13,005 nucleotides of DNA from Actinomycetota bacterium (GTDB lineage Bacteria > Actinomycetota > Acidimicrobiia > Acidimicrobiales > AC-14). How positions within the stretch are numbered: position 1 is the stretch's first letter; each line of letters begins with the position of its first letter. Below, one piece after another: positions 6,180-12,826 of the stretch. The DNA is taken from contig JAIVIH010000028.1 in the NCBI GenBank assembly GCA_020200615.1, positions 1 through 13,005 on the forward strand. The letters run 5' to 3'. The position numbers and the translations under genes are program-made. The notes beneath the pieces are model-generated. The model was given only the letters and a program-made list of their open reading frames with translations, ran no database searches and was not told where the DNA came from.

Positions 6180-7022
6180 GTGGGGGAAGCGGCCCGGCGG
6201 TGGCGACAGCTGGTGCGGGCCCGGATGGCGGAGATGGACCGCTTGCAACCGGGCGCAAGTCCCCTGGCCAATCCCGCGTTCTGGGACCGCCGGGCGCGCC
6301 GGTTCGCAGCAGGCCCCATGCGCTCGGCCGAGGGCGACCCGCTCCTGTCCCGCCTGCGCCGGGCGGTCACCCCTGCCCGCAGCCTCCTCGATGTGGGATC
6401 GGGACCGGGGCGGTTCAGCCTGGCCCTCGCCCCACGGGCCCGATCGGTGGTGGCCGTGGATCCCAGCCGGCGGATGCTGGCCATCCTGCGACGGGAGGCC
6501 CGGGAGGCGAACCTCGGCAACATCCGCACCGTCACCGGCGCCTGGGAGGACGTGGACGTCGAGCCGGCCGACATCGTGCTCTGCTCCTACGTGCTCCCCC
6601 TGATCGCCGAGGCCGGCCCGTTCCTCACCAAGCTCGACCGCTCGGCCCGCCACCGGGTCTTCCTGTACCTCGGCGCCTTCGCCAGCGACGCCATGGCCGA
6701 CCCTTTCTGGCGGCACTTCCACGGCGCCCCTCGCCGCCCCGGTCCCAGCTACCTCGACGCCGTGGCCGTGCTCGACGAGCTGGGCATCCGTCCTGACGTG
6801 GAGGTGGTGGAAGTCACGGTCCGCACCCGGCACCCCACCCTGGAGGCCGCGGTGGAGAACTACCGCGACGCCCTAGTGCTCGCGAAGACGCCAGCCGTGC
6901 GCCGGGAGCTGGCCCGCCTGCTGGAACCTTGGCTCCAAGCGGCCGATGGAGGCCTGCGACCGCCGTTTCGGAGCCACCCGGCGGCCGTCCTCAGTTGGTC
7001 ACCGGCGGGGGCGGGGCGATAA
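6180..7022 (+). CDS. Class I SAM-dependent methyltransferase
   Basis: A 280-residue cytoplasmic Rossmann-fold methyltransferase. The SAM-binding motif I is SLLDVGSGPGRFSLAL (68-83), with the acidic ribose-binding residue at VVAVDPS (91-96), a motif II/III region TVTGAWEDVDVEPADIVLCSYVLPLI, and an N-terminal NPAFWDRRARRFA segment common in this superfamily. The substrate cannot be told from sequence; the C-terminal half (residues ~160-280) carries no motif I know. Start GTG 6180 is chosen as the longest frame and because it sits just behind an extended -10; ATG 6225 is possible. It is divergent from the grd operon and 39 nt upstream of the amine-oxidase-like gene, so it may be co-transcribed with that gene. 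A role in methylated-amine metabolism would fit the neighbourhood but is only inference. Confidence 0.85.
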   Translation: MGEAARRWRQLVRARMAEMDRLQPGASPLANPAFWDRRARRFAAGPMRSAEGDPLLSRLRRAVTPARSLLDVGSGPGRFSLALAPRARSVVAVDPSRRMLAILRREAREANLGNIRTVTGAWEDVDVEPADIVLCSYVLPLIAEAGPFLTKLDRSARHRVFLYLGAFASDAMADPFWRHFHGAPRRPGPSYLDAVAVLDELGIRPDVEVVEVTVRTRHPTLEAAVENYRDALVLAKTPAVRRELARLLEPWLQAADGGLRPPFRSHPAAVLSWSPAGAGR

Positions 7023-7061
7023 GCCGGGCGTACAGTACGCGGCCCATGACCCGGCAGCGAG

Positions 7062-8624
7062 GTGGTGGAGGTCGACGGGTTCCTCGGCTACCCGGACCTG
7101 TCGGTGACCCCGACCCGGCGTCACCGGCTGCCGAACGAGGAGGAGCACGCGTGGGCACGGGAAGTCCTTCGCGTCGACCCCGAGCTCGCCCGCCGCCTCG
7201 ACGAGGGCGAGCTGAGTACCTACCGGCCCCTGCCCCCACTGGCCAGCAGGGCCACGCCGGACGGATCCGTCGACCGGGCGGTCACGGTGGGCCTCCGCGA
7301 GGTCACTCCCAAAGGCGTACGCCACCGGGTGGTGGCCGTGCGGGCCGCCGACGGCGAGGTGCTGGACGACGTCCCCGGTCTGCCGGAGGGCGACCGGGAG
7401 TTCGGCGTTCCTGACGGGCCTGAGTGCGGGCCCGGCAGCGGCGACAGCCAGGCTCGAGTCCGTGTCTGGCGGGGCGAAGAGCTGCTGTGGGACCTGCTGG
7501 TGGTGCGCCCGTCGGCCTCCTCCGGCGTCAACGGGTCGGGGGTCGAGCTGCGGACCGTCGACTACCGGCGGGTGCGGGTCCTGCACCGGGCCCACCTTCC
7601 CGTACTCAACGTGGCCTACGAAGGGCCCGAGCGGCCCTCTGAGCGGGGTGCCGGGCCCGAGCGGCCCTCTGAGCGGGGTGCCGGGCCCGAGCGGCCCTCT
7701 GAGCGGGGTGCCGGGCCCGAGCGGCCCTCTGCGCGGGGTGCAGGGCCGACCCACCGGCTCTGGCTCAACGAGGAGGCGTGCTTCGAGGCGGAAGGTGACG
7801 AGCCGGTGGCTGGCTTCCGGGTCTGCCAGCAGCCGCCCACCACCATCCTCGAGCGGGGCGAGGGCGGTGGCGCTTTCCGGGGGGTGGCCCTCTTCGTAGA
7901 CGGAGACGAGCTGCTGATCGTCAGCCAGCTGCAGGCGGGATGGCACCGGTACGTGAACGAGTGGCGGCTGGCATCGGACGGGACCATCCGCCCCCGCCTG
8001 GGCTTCTCGGCCGTGACCAACCCCTGCACCGGTGAGCCCCACATCCACCACGCCTACTGGCGGCTCGACTTCGACGTGGTGGCCAGCGACAGCAACCAGG
8101 TGCAGGAGTTCAACGACCCCACCCTGCCCGGCCAGCTCAGCCCCTGGCACACCATCCGCTACGAGGTTCGCCGTCCGCGCGACCCGGAGCGCCAGCGCCG
8201 CTGGCGCGTCCGCAGCATCCGCATGCCGCACGGATACACGCTCGTTCCCGGCGCCGGTGACGGGAGCGCGGACGCTTATGGCGTAGGCGACGTCTGGATC
8301 GTGGCCTACCACGGGGACGAAATCGACGACGATCAGGGCTGCACGCGCGATCCCGCCGATTCCCGTGCCCATCTCGACCGGTTCGTTTCGGGCGAGATGC
8401 TCGAGCGCCAGGACGTGGTCCTCTGGTACTCAGCTCATGTCCGCCAGGACGCAGACGCCGCCCCCGAGGGATCCGGAGGCCGCGTGGGCCCCGACCTGGA
8501 GCCCTACAACTGGCGGCCGCCGTCCGAGCGGGGGCCCTACATCCCGATCGAGCCCCCTCCTCAGGACGACCCCGACGACGACGACCCGGGCCCGCCGCCC
8601 TCGGAGCCGGCCGCTACCGAGTAG
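7062..8624 (+). CDS. Copper-amine-oxidase-like protein lacking the TPQ tyrosine
   Basis: A 520-residue protein resembling the catalytic beta-sandwich of copper amine oxidases, which oxidise primary amines to aldehydes with TPQ and copper. Seen: WHRYVNEWRLASDGTIRPRLGF (294-315), HIHHAYWRLDFDV (327-339) giving the paired His copper ligands H327/H329, and a distal candidate ligand H459 in DVVLWYSAHVRQD. The TPQ-forming Tyr of the Asn-Tyr-Asp/Glu motif should fall near 294-296, where the sequence is Trp-His-Arg, so classical amine oxidase activity is doubtful. Residues 10-150 resemble a degenerate N-terminal domain. Residues 188-229 are a tandem-repeat insert. The tail is Pro/Asp-rich. No signal peptide is visible. 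GTG 7062 (or 7065) follows an in-frame stop at 7047-7049 and only a weak GCGAGG. The 3' end overlaps the convergent pseudogene by 64 bp. Family call moderate; function unknown. Confidence 0.7.
   Translation: MVEVDGFLGYPDLSVTPTRRHRLPNEEEHAWAREVLRVDPELARRLDEGELSTYRPLPPLASRATPDGSVDRAVTVGLREVTPKGVRHRVVAVRAADGEVLDDVPGLPEGDREFGVPDGPECGPGSGDSQARVRVWRGEELLWDLLVVRPSASSGVNGSGVELRTVDYRRVRVLHRAHLPVLNVAYEGPERPSERGAGPERPSERGAGPERPSERGAGPERPSARGAGPTHRLWLNEEACFEAEGDEPVAGFRVCQQPPTTILERGEGGGAFRGVALFVDGDELLIVSQLQAGWHRYVNEWRLASDGTIRPRLGFSAVTNPCTGEPHIHHAYWRLDFDVVASDSNQVQEFNDPTLPGQLSPWHTIRYEVRRPRDPERQRRWRVRSIRMPHGYTLVPGAGDGSADAYGVGDVWIVAYHGDEIDDDQGCTRDPADSRAHLDRFVSGEMLERQDVVLWYSAHVRQDADAAPEGSGGRVGPDLEPYNWRPPSERGPYIPIEPPPQDDPDDDDPGPPPSEPAATE
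7623..7742 (+). repeat. Four 30-bp tandem repeats inside the amine-oxidase-like gene
   Basis: A 30-bp unit beginning GGGCCCGAGCGGCCCTCT runs 7623-7652, 7653-7682, 7683-7712 and 7713-7742. The first three copies are identical; the fourth differs at two bases (GAG to GCG, final C to A). It encodes a 10-residue repeat GPERPSERGA. Because the unit is a multiple of three, changes in copy number keep the frame. It lies in the linker between the N-terminal and catalytic-like regions. Confidence 0.97.
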
Positions 8625-9501
8625 CGGAGGGTCACCCCCCTGACGACCGGGGTTTGCGAAGGATCGGTGGTCGACAGCCGCATCCGGTACTGGGCGAAGC
8701 GCCCCCGCAGGGTCGGGGGATCGGACACGGGGGCCCAGTCCGACCATCCCGAGTCCGGCTCCTTGGCGTCACCGGCCCGCATCTCGGCCACCAACGCGGT
8801 ACCCGGCGGCAGGTCAAGGTCGAAGTCGCACGCCACCCATACGGCGGGCTCACCGGCGTCGTGGACCCGGGAGGTGAACGTCCCCTGCGGGCGGTAGGGC
8901 GACATGCGCATCCACTCCACCGTGACGGGCCCGTCCCCCAGGCTTGCGTTGCTGGCCAGCGGCCGCATGTAGCCCACGATGGGTGCCAGCTGGTGGGCGA
9001 CGCGCTCCCCGGCGATCCAGTATTCGACGTCGATGACGTTCCAGTCGATCCGAAACCGATGGGGTGAGCCGAGGAAGCTGGCCGAGAGCCGGTTGTCCTC
9101 GGCGATGAAGAAGTGGCTCCGGGCGTAGAGTGCGGGCGCTTGTTGAAGGTGGCCACGAACTCGAGCGATCGGTCGGCGCCGAAGACGTTGACGTAGCCGG
9201 CGCGGGTCCCGCTGAGCCGGAGGCCCTCCTCGACCACCTCCGCCGTCCCCCCTTCCTTCCACTCCTCGACGAACCAGTCGGCAGGCAGCGCCTCACCCCT
9301 GAAATCGGCGACCACCTTGGGCTGGAGGATGACCTCGGCCCCCTCGGACGTGACGGCGACGTGAATGCCCTCCTCCGCGAAGCCGGCGCCGAAGGCGACC
9401 GGGTCGCGGTCAGCAGACTCGAGCACGGGGGCTGAGGGGGTAGGGGCCACGCTGGGCATCGTCGCGCGCGACCGCCCGGTTGCTACAGGCGGCTCCCCCA
9501 T
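8561..9501 (-). pseudogene. Frameshifted beta-sandwich (lectin/jelly-roll-like) protein gene
   Basis: Two minus-strand frames together encode one protein. The upstream frame carries VVADFRGEALPADWFVEEW ... GYVNVFGADRSLEFVATFNK; the downstream frame continues ALYARSHFFIAED, SPHRFRIDWNVIDVEYWI, TVEWMRMSPYRPQGTFTSRV, then a second module ending GRFAQYRMRLSTTDPSQTP and VVRGVTLRYSV. These patterns resemble secreted-type actinobacterial proteins with a concanavalin-like sandwich followed by a second sandwich module. The switch falls at about 9135-9150, between FNK and ALYARS. In relatives as I recall them extra residues separate these two motifs, so an out-of-frame deletion may explain it better than one lost base. 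The start is uncertain: ATG 9501 chosen, ATG 9459 or 9609 possible; no signal peptide is seen. A sequencing error is an alternative. The 3' end overlaps the convergent amine-oxidase-like gene. Confidence 0.65.
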
Positions 9502-9513
9502 GCGGAGAAATCC

Positions 9514-9560
9514 CCGGAGCCGCGCCCAGCGAGAAGTTCTCGCCCGCGGGCGAACTCCGG
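9514..9560. promoter_or_regulatory. Nested inverted repeats in the divergent intergenic region
   Basis: CCGGAG (9514-9519) and CTCCGG (9555-9560) flank the perfect 15-nt dyad GCGAGAA-G-TTCTCGC (9529-9543) and the overlapping 10-bp palindrome GCCCGCGGGC (9542-9551). The region lies upstream of both the frameshifted gene and the plus-strand gene at 9724, a natural place for an operator. It does not fit an actinobacterial LexA box. The rest of the 9502-9723 interval holds only the promoter-like element listed separately. Confidence 0.4.
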
Positions 9561-9582
9561 TCGTTCCCGGGTGTGAACGCGG

Positions 9583-9588
9583 TAGAAT
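9583..9588 (+). promoter_or_regulatory. Possible -10 element upstream of the 179-aa gene
   Basis: TAGAAT is a good -10 match in otherwise GC-rich DNA. The expected -35 position (~9560-9565, GTCGTT) is a poor match. It would give a leader of about 125-130 nt before ATG 9724 and place the nested dyad just upstream of the promoter. Confidence 0.3.
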
Positions 9589-9723
9589 GGAATCCGAGAC
9601 CGGGTCCATGTCTCGGGACCGTCTTGTCCGGGCCGCGGCGTCGGCCAGCGGGATAAGTTCATCGTTTGTTTCCAGTTATCGTTGCAGAATGCCCACACTC
9701 AATTTTGCGAAAGGACCGCACCC

Positions 9724-10263
9724 ATGAAGCTTGCCTTTCTCAGGAGCAAGATCTCCAAGGAGCAGCTCGAGAAGGAGGCGGCGGAGGAGTTGGAAGCGGC
9801 CATGGCCCGAGCCACGCCCCCGACTGAATCCGAGCGCACCTGGGCCCACGCCGAAACCGGTGAGGGGCGAAACTTCTCCCCGCTTCCGGAGGAGGGGCTG
9901 CGGGAGCCCGTGGAGCCCTACCCCGCACCTACGGCTCCCTCCGAGGCCTCCCAGGCTCGAGCGGGCGCCGTAGTCGACGTCGACGAGCTTCGCACCGAGC
10001 TGTGGGCCGACCCTGAGGAGGACGAAACCGGTACCGCCCAGGCCGGGCCCGACGACTTGGACGATGTCGACCTCGACGATGTCGACCTCGACGATGTCCC
10101 GCCCGGGGGGCAAGCGCCTCCCGATGTCCACTCCCGTCCCGCACCGCGGCCTGCCGGCAACAAGAAGGCAGCAACGGCCACCGTGGCCCGCGGCGCCAAG
10201 AAGCCGGCGGCCAAGCGGGCTGCGCGTAAATCTCCCGGATCGACGCGTACCCGCGGCGTCTAG
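9724..10263 (+). CDS. Charged hypothetical protein with Lys/Ala-rich basic tail
   Basis: I do not recognise a family for this 179-residue protein. It has three zones: an N-terminal segment likely helical or coiled-coil (SKISKEQLEKEAAEELEAAM, residues 8-27), a long acidic Pro/Glu/Asp linker including the repeat DDVDL (111-125), and a basic tail (146-179) rich in Lys, Ala and Arg (KKPAAKRAARKS) like the histone-H1-like tails of some bacterial DNA-binding proteins. No membrane segment or signal peptide. ATG 9724 has AAAGGA at 9710-9715 with good spacing; the frame is open upstream to 9682 but without a better start. It ends just before a strong hairpin facing a convergent operon. Nucleic-acid binding through the tail is inference; the N-terminal part gives no hint of function. 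Confidence 0.75.
   Translation: MKLAFLRSKISKEQLEKEAAEELEAAMARATPPTESERTWAHAETGEGRNFSPLPEEGLREPVEPYPAPTAPSEASQARAGAVVDVDELRTELWADPEEDETGTAQAGPDDLDDVDLDDVDLDDVPPGGQAPPDVHSRPAPRPAGNKKAATATVARGAKKPAAKRAARKSPGSTRTRGV
10060..10098 (+). repeat. 15-bp tandem repeat in the acidic linker
   Basis: GACGATGTCGACCTC occurs at 10060-10074 and 10075-10089, followed by a partial copy at 10090-10098. It encodes repeats of Asp-Asp-Val-Asp-Leu and, like the 30-bp repeat at 7623, is frame-neutral. Confidence 0.9.
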
Positions 10264-10285
10264 AACAACAACGCCGGCCTGACTG

Positions 10286-10312
10286 GAGAGGACGCCTCGC
10301 AGGCGCCCTCTC
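10286..10312. terminator. Bidirectional terminator-like hairpin between convergent genes
   Basis: GAGAGG (10286-10291) pairs with CCTCTC (10307-10312); one A-C mismatch follows, then CGCCT (10293-10297) pairs with AGGCG (10301-10305) around a CGC triloop. The stem starts 22 nt past the plus-strand stop and lies 2 nt past the minus-strand stop, so it could serve both. It has no T-run on either side. Confidence 0.65.
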
Positions 10313-10314
10313 GG

Positions 10315-10719
10315 TCACGCCTGGGAAGGGCCTTGACCGTTCTCCGTCCGGTCGTCCTGACCTTCGATGGTGAAGACCTGGGTGAGACCGCAGATCTCCA
10401 GCACCTTGGCCGTGGCCCGCGTGGGCGAACGCAGCACCACGTCGCCCCCCGCCCCCCGGAACAGCCGGAGGCTGGCGACGAGAGCCGATAGCCCGGATGA
10501 GTCGATGAAGGTGAGGCCTTCGAGGTCGAGCGTGACCTGACGCGCCCCCTCGTCGTAGAGCCGCTTCAGGCCCTCTTCGTACGTGGGGATGGTCACCATG
10601 TCGAGCTCGCCCAAGAGGCCGACCGTGGCGTTTCCGCCATCGGCCCAGATCCGCAGCTCGAACCCCTGCGTTGAGCCCGTTCGGAGCACGGGCTCAACTT
10701 CCGGAGAGCCGGCCGTCAT
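10315..10719 (-). CDS. STAS-domain anti-sigma factor antagonist
   Basis: A 134-residue cytoplasmic protein of the SpoIIAA/RsbV type. Such proteins bind an anti-sigma kinase and free a sigma factor; the kinase inactivates them by phosphorylating a serine. The STAS domain spans about residues 20-120: VGLLGELDMVTIP (33-45), then VTLDLEGLTFIDSSGLSALV (62-81) with the phospho-acceptor serine in DSSGL (74/75), and a C-terminal RATAKVLEICGLTQVF. The last ~15 residues are polar tail. I chose ATG 10719 because it overlaps the preceding small ORF by ATGA and has GGGAGG upstream (about 13 nt, rather far); ATG 10794 is an alternative that would cover half the small ORF in another frame. Third gene of the GAF-ANTAR operon, ending at the shared hairpin. 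The partner kinase and sigma factor are not in the window. Confidence 0.9.
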   Translation of the reverse strand: MTAGSPEVEPVLRTGSTQGFELRIWADGGNATVGLLGELDMVTIPTYEEGLKRLYDEGARQVTLDLEGLTFIDSSGLSALVASLRLFRGAGGDVVLRSPTRATAKVLEICGLTQVFTIEGQDDRTENGQGPSQA

Positions 10720-10871
10720 GACGCTTGTGGAACCTCCCACTCGACGGAAAACTGCTGCTCGTCCTCCTCTAGGCGCGGATCCGGGTTCGGCCACGATGGG
10801 AACTGCGGTCGGTAGGCCCCGGCATCGGGCTCGCCGTCCGGGGACGCTTCCGTGCGGAACGGAAAGGTCAT
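10716..10871 (-). CDS. 51-residue small protein coupled between GAF-ANTAR and STAS genes
   Basis: This short frame runs from ATG 10871 to TGA 10716. Its start overlaps the GAF-ANTAR stop as ATGA, and its stop overlaps the STAS start as ATGA, so all three genes are joined by translational coupling. A good Shine-Dalgarno GGAGG lies about 10 nt upstream of the ATG. The product is hydrophilic, rich in Pro, Glu and Asp, with two Trp (SWPNPDPRLEEDEQQFSVEW), and has no membrane segment or known motif. Its exact fit between the two regulators argues for a real gene; it could bind a partner in this regulatory pathway, but I recognise no family. The longer STAS start at ATG 10794 would be the main competing reading. 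Confidence 0.65.
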   Translation of the reverse strand: MTFPFRTEASPDGEPDAGAYRPQFPSWPNPDPRLEEDEQQFSVEWEVPQAS

Positions 10872-11536
10872 GGCCTCGATTCCTCCGGGAGTGCGACGAA
10901 GAGAGTCTGCCTCCGCAGGAGGTTGAACGCCGCGTCGGCGTCGATGCCTTCCCTCACCATGATGATCCCCTTGGCCTGCCCGATAATGTCCCGCGACTCC
11001 AGGGCTTCATTCAGTTGATCCACGAGAAGTCGGGTGCGCTCATAGGCGCTGGCGTTGGCCAGCGTGATGGCGGCTTGGTGACTGAAACTGGCCGCCACTT
11101 GCTGGTCGGGTTCGGCGAATCGGCCGTCCCGGGAGTAAAGGTTGAGGGCACCGAGGATGCGGGACCCCACCTTCAGCGGAGCCGAGTAGGACGCGCTCAC
11201 CCCCTCCTCCGCGGCCCGCTTCGTGAACTCGGGCCAGCGCGTCTCGGAAGCCATGTCGTCGATGCGGAGGAACTGGCCCGTCTTCACCGCGTCGATGCAG
11301 GGGCCCCTCCCGATGCCGTACTGGATGTCGTCTACGCGGTCGGCGAGGTCGTCGGTGGCCGCCCGAGCGGGCGTGCGGCGATTCTCGGTGAGGGTGACGC
11401 CGCACGTGTCGCACGCGGGAATGGTGGCGACAGCCATCGCCGCCACCCGCTGAAGGGACGTGTCGAGCGTCGCCTCGCTGAGGAGCAGGTCGTGCAGACC
11501 GCGCAGGTCGAGAGTGAGATCTTCCGTGTCGGCCAT
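10868..11536 (-). CDS. GAF and ANTAR domain regulator (shortened ANTAR)
   Basis: A 222-residue cytoplasmic signalling protein. The GAF sensor spans about residues 20-165: LHDLLLSEATLDTSLQRV, ACDTCGVTL, DDIQYGIGRGPCIDAVKTGQ (69-88), WPEFTKRAAEEGVSASYSAPL, and VGSRILGALNLYSRDGRF. Then comes an ANTAR RNA-binding segment, NEALESRDIIGQAKGIIMVREGIDADAAFNLLRR (176-209), the typical class of protein that binds two-hairpin RNA to stop premature termination. The usual third ANTAR helix is missing: after LLRR the protein ends in 13 atypical residues. No frame restores it. ATG 11536 has GAGG five bases upstream; the frame is open to 11632 but the extra residues look non-native. Cysteines C42, C45 and C80 are possible redox or metal residues, as an inference. 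First gene of the operon with the small ORF and STAS. Confidence 0.88.
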   Translation of the reverse strand: MADTEDLTLDLRGLHDLLLSEATLDTSLQRVAAMAVATIPACDTCGVTLTENRRTPARAATDDLADRVDDIQYGIGRGPCIDAVKTGQFLRIDDMASETRWPEFTKRAAEEGVSASYSAPLKVGSRILGALNLYSRDGRFAEPDQQVAASFSHQAAITLANASAYERTRLLVDQLNEALESRDIIGQAKGIIMVREGIDADAAFNLLRRQTLFVALPEESRP

Positions 11537-11616
11537 CGGCACCTCGCGCCAGCAAGTAGCGGACCGCGGGGTACCAACGCTCACGCGAGCAGCCCGTCGG
11601 AACAAAAGGGTTCTCG

Positions 11617-11657
11617 ACGGCTGGCGTTTCAACCGACAGCGCGACGATACCAGCGTC
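11617..11657 (-). terminator. Weak terminator-like inverted repeat after the dehydrogenase gene
   Basis: CCAGC (11650-11654) pairs with GCTGG (11620-11624), extendable by flanking GTC/GAC with one bulge, directly after the dehydrogenase stop. On the minus strand a TTTT run follows about ten bases later (11604-11607). The loop is long (~25 nt), so this is only a candidate. The remaining 11537-11655 interval must also hold the promoter for the GAF-ANTAR operon; I see no convincing consensus. Confidence 0.35.
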
Positions 11658-12780
11658 AGGGTTTCAATACGACCTTGATCGCCCCGTCAGCCTTCTTTTG
11701 GAACATGTCGTAACCCTTCGGCGCCGCGGCGAGGGGGAGTTCGTGGGTGGTCAGATCACCGACGCCCAACGGGTCTTCCTCGTTGAGGAGGGGAAGGATG
11801 TCGTCCGTCCAGCGGCGGACGTTGGCCTGTCCCATGCGCAGCGAGATCTGCTTGTCGAACAGGTCACCGATAGGGAACAGGGGGACGGCGCCGGCGTAGA
11901 CGCCGGTGATCGACAGCGTCCCGCCGCGGCGGATGGAGCCCATGCAGGCGTGAAGGGCGACGAGCTTGTCGGTCTGCGCCTTCACCGTCGTCAGCACGCT
12001 GTCGGCCAGTGACCCGGCGGCCTCCATGCCCACGGCGTCGATCCCCGAGTCGACCCCCCGACCGTCGGTGAGCTCGCATACCGCCTCGGTGACGTCGTCC
12101 ACGTCGCTGAAGTCGAGGGGCTCGATCCCGTGGCGTTGGGCCATGGCCAGCCTATCGGGGACCTGATCGACGCCGATCACCCGGCCCGCGCCCTGGTACC
12201 ACATCTGGCCGATGGGTCCCAGTCCCCACACCCCCACGGTTCCCCCCGGGGGCACGTCGGCGTAGGCCACTGCTTGCCAGGCGGTGGGGAGAACGTCGGA
12301 CAGGAAGAGGTAGCGGCTGTCCGGCCCCTCGTCGGGCACCTTGATGGGCCCGTAGTGGGCCTGGGGCACCCGGAGATACTCGGCCTGACCGCCGGGAACC
12401 TCCCCGTAGAGGAGGGTGTAGCCGAACAGGCTCGCCCCCTTCCTGGTCTCCTGGTTCTGGGTGGTGTCGCACTGGGACTGGAGGCCGCGGTTGCAGTAGA
12501 AGCACGAGCCGCAGGAGATGTTGAAGGGAACCACCACCCGGTCGCCGGGCGAAAGGTGGGTTACCTCCGAGCCGACCTCCTCCACGATGCCCATGGGCTC
12601 GTGGCCGAGGATGTCGCCCTCCTTCAGGACGGGCCACAGCTTGCTGTAGAGGTGCAGGTCGGAGCCACAGATGGCCGTGGAGGTGATGCGCACGATGGCA
12701 TCCGTCGGCTCCTTGATGCTGGGGTCGTCGACATCGTCGACCCGGACGTCTTCCTTCCCGTGCCATACCAGTGCCTTCAT
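11656..12780 (-). CDS. Zinc-dependent alcohol dehydrogenase family protein (formaldehyde/threonine dehydrogenase-like)
   Basis: A 374-residue cytoplasmic medium-chain dehydrogenase that would oxidise an alcohol or an aldehyde adduct with NAD(P). Catalytic zinc ligands: C38 in AICGSDLHLY and H60-E61 in LGHEPMGIVEEVG. Structural zinc: C90, C93, C96, C104 (ISCGSCFYCNRGLQSQC). The Rossmann motif is VWGLGPIGQM followed by GAGRVIGVDQVPDRLAMA. Between GPIGQ and GAGRV only a few residues (MWYQ) remain where relatives have a longer helix, suggesting a 5-6 residue in-frame deletion that may impair cofactor binding. The C-terminal third is the group common in glutathione-independent formaldehyde-dehydrogenase-like enzymes (HACMGSIRRGGTLSITGVY). 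ATG 12780 has AAGGAG 8 nt upstream; a longer frame to 12849 is not supported. It starts 47 nt after the preceding epimerase-like gene, probably the same transcript. Confidence 0.9.
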   Translation of the reverse strand: MKALVWHGKEDVRVDDVDDPSIKEPTDAIVRITSTAICGSDLHLYSKLWPVLKEGDILGHEPMGIVEEVGSEVTHLSPGDRVVVPFNISCGSCFYCNRGLQSQCDTTQNQETRKGASLFGYTLLYGEVPGGQAEYLRVPQAHYGPIKVPDEGPDSRYLFLSDVLPTAWQAVAYADVPPGGTVGVWGLGPIGQMWYQGAGRVIGVDQVPDRLAMAQRHGIEPLDFSDVDDVTEAVCELTDGRGVDSGIDAVGMEAAGSLADSVLTTVKAQTDKLVALHACMGSIRRGGTLSITGVYAGAVPLFPIGDLFDKQISLRMGQANVRRWTDDILPLLNEEDPLGVGDLTTHELPLAAAPKGYDMFQKKADGAIKVVLKP

Positions 12781-12826
12781 GGTTCCAACTCCTTCGTGGA
12801 ATTCGACGTGGGGGACGACTGAGCGT

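Noticed and set aside
4646..6574. 642-aa minus-strand frame spanning grdEB and the methyltransferase
   Set aside because: Arg/Gly/Pro-rich shadow frame crossing two real genes on opposite strands, with no recognisable motif.
7046..7061. ATG 7046 as start of the amine-oxidase-like gene
   Set aside because: It is in a different frame from the 520-aa protein, and an in-frame stop at 7047-7049 limits the real start to GTG 7062 or 7065.
7623..7742. CRISPR-like array
   Set aside because: The 30-bp units are directly adjacent without spacers and encode an in-frame peptide repeat.
9551..9568. LexA/SOS box (GAAC...GTTC)
   Set aside because: The half-sites are seven bases apart rather than four, and flanking bases do not fit the actinobacterial consensus.
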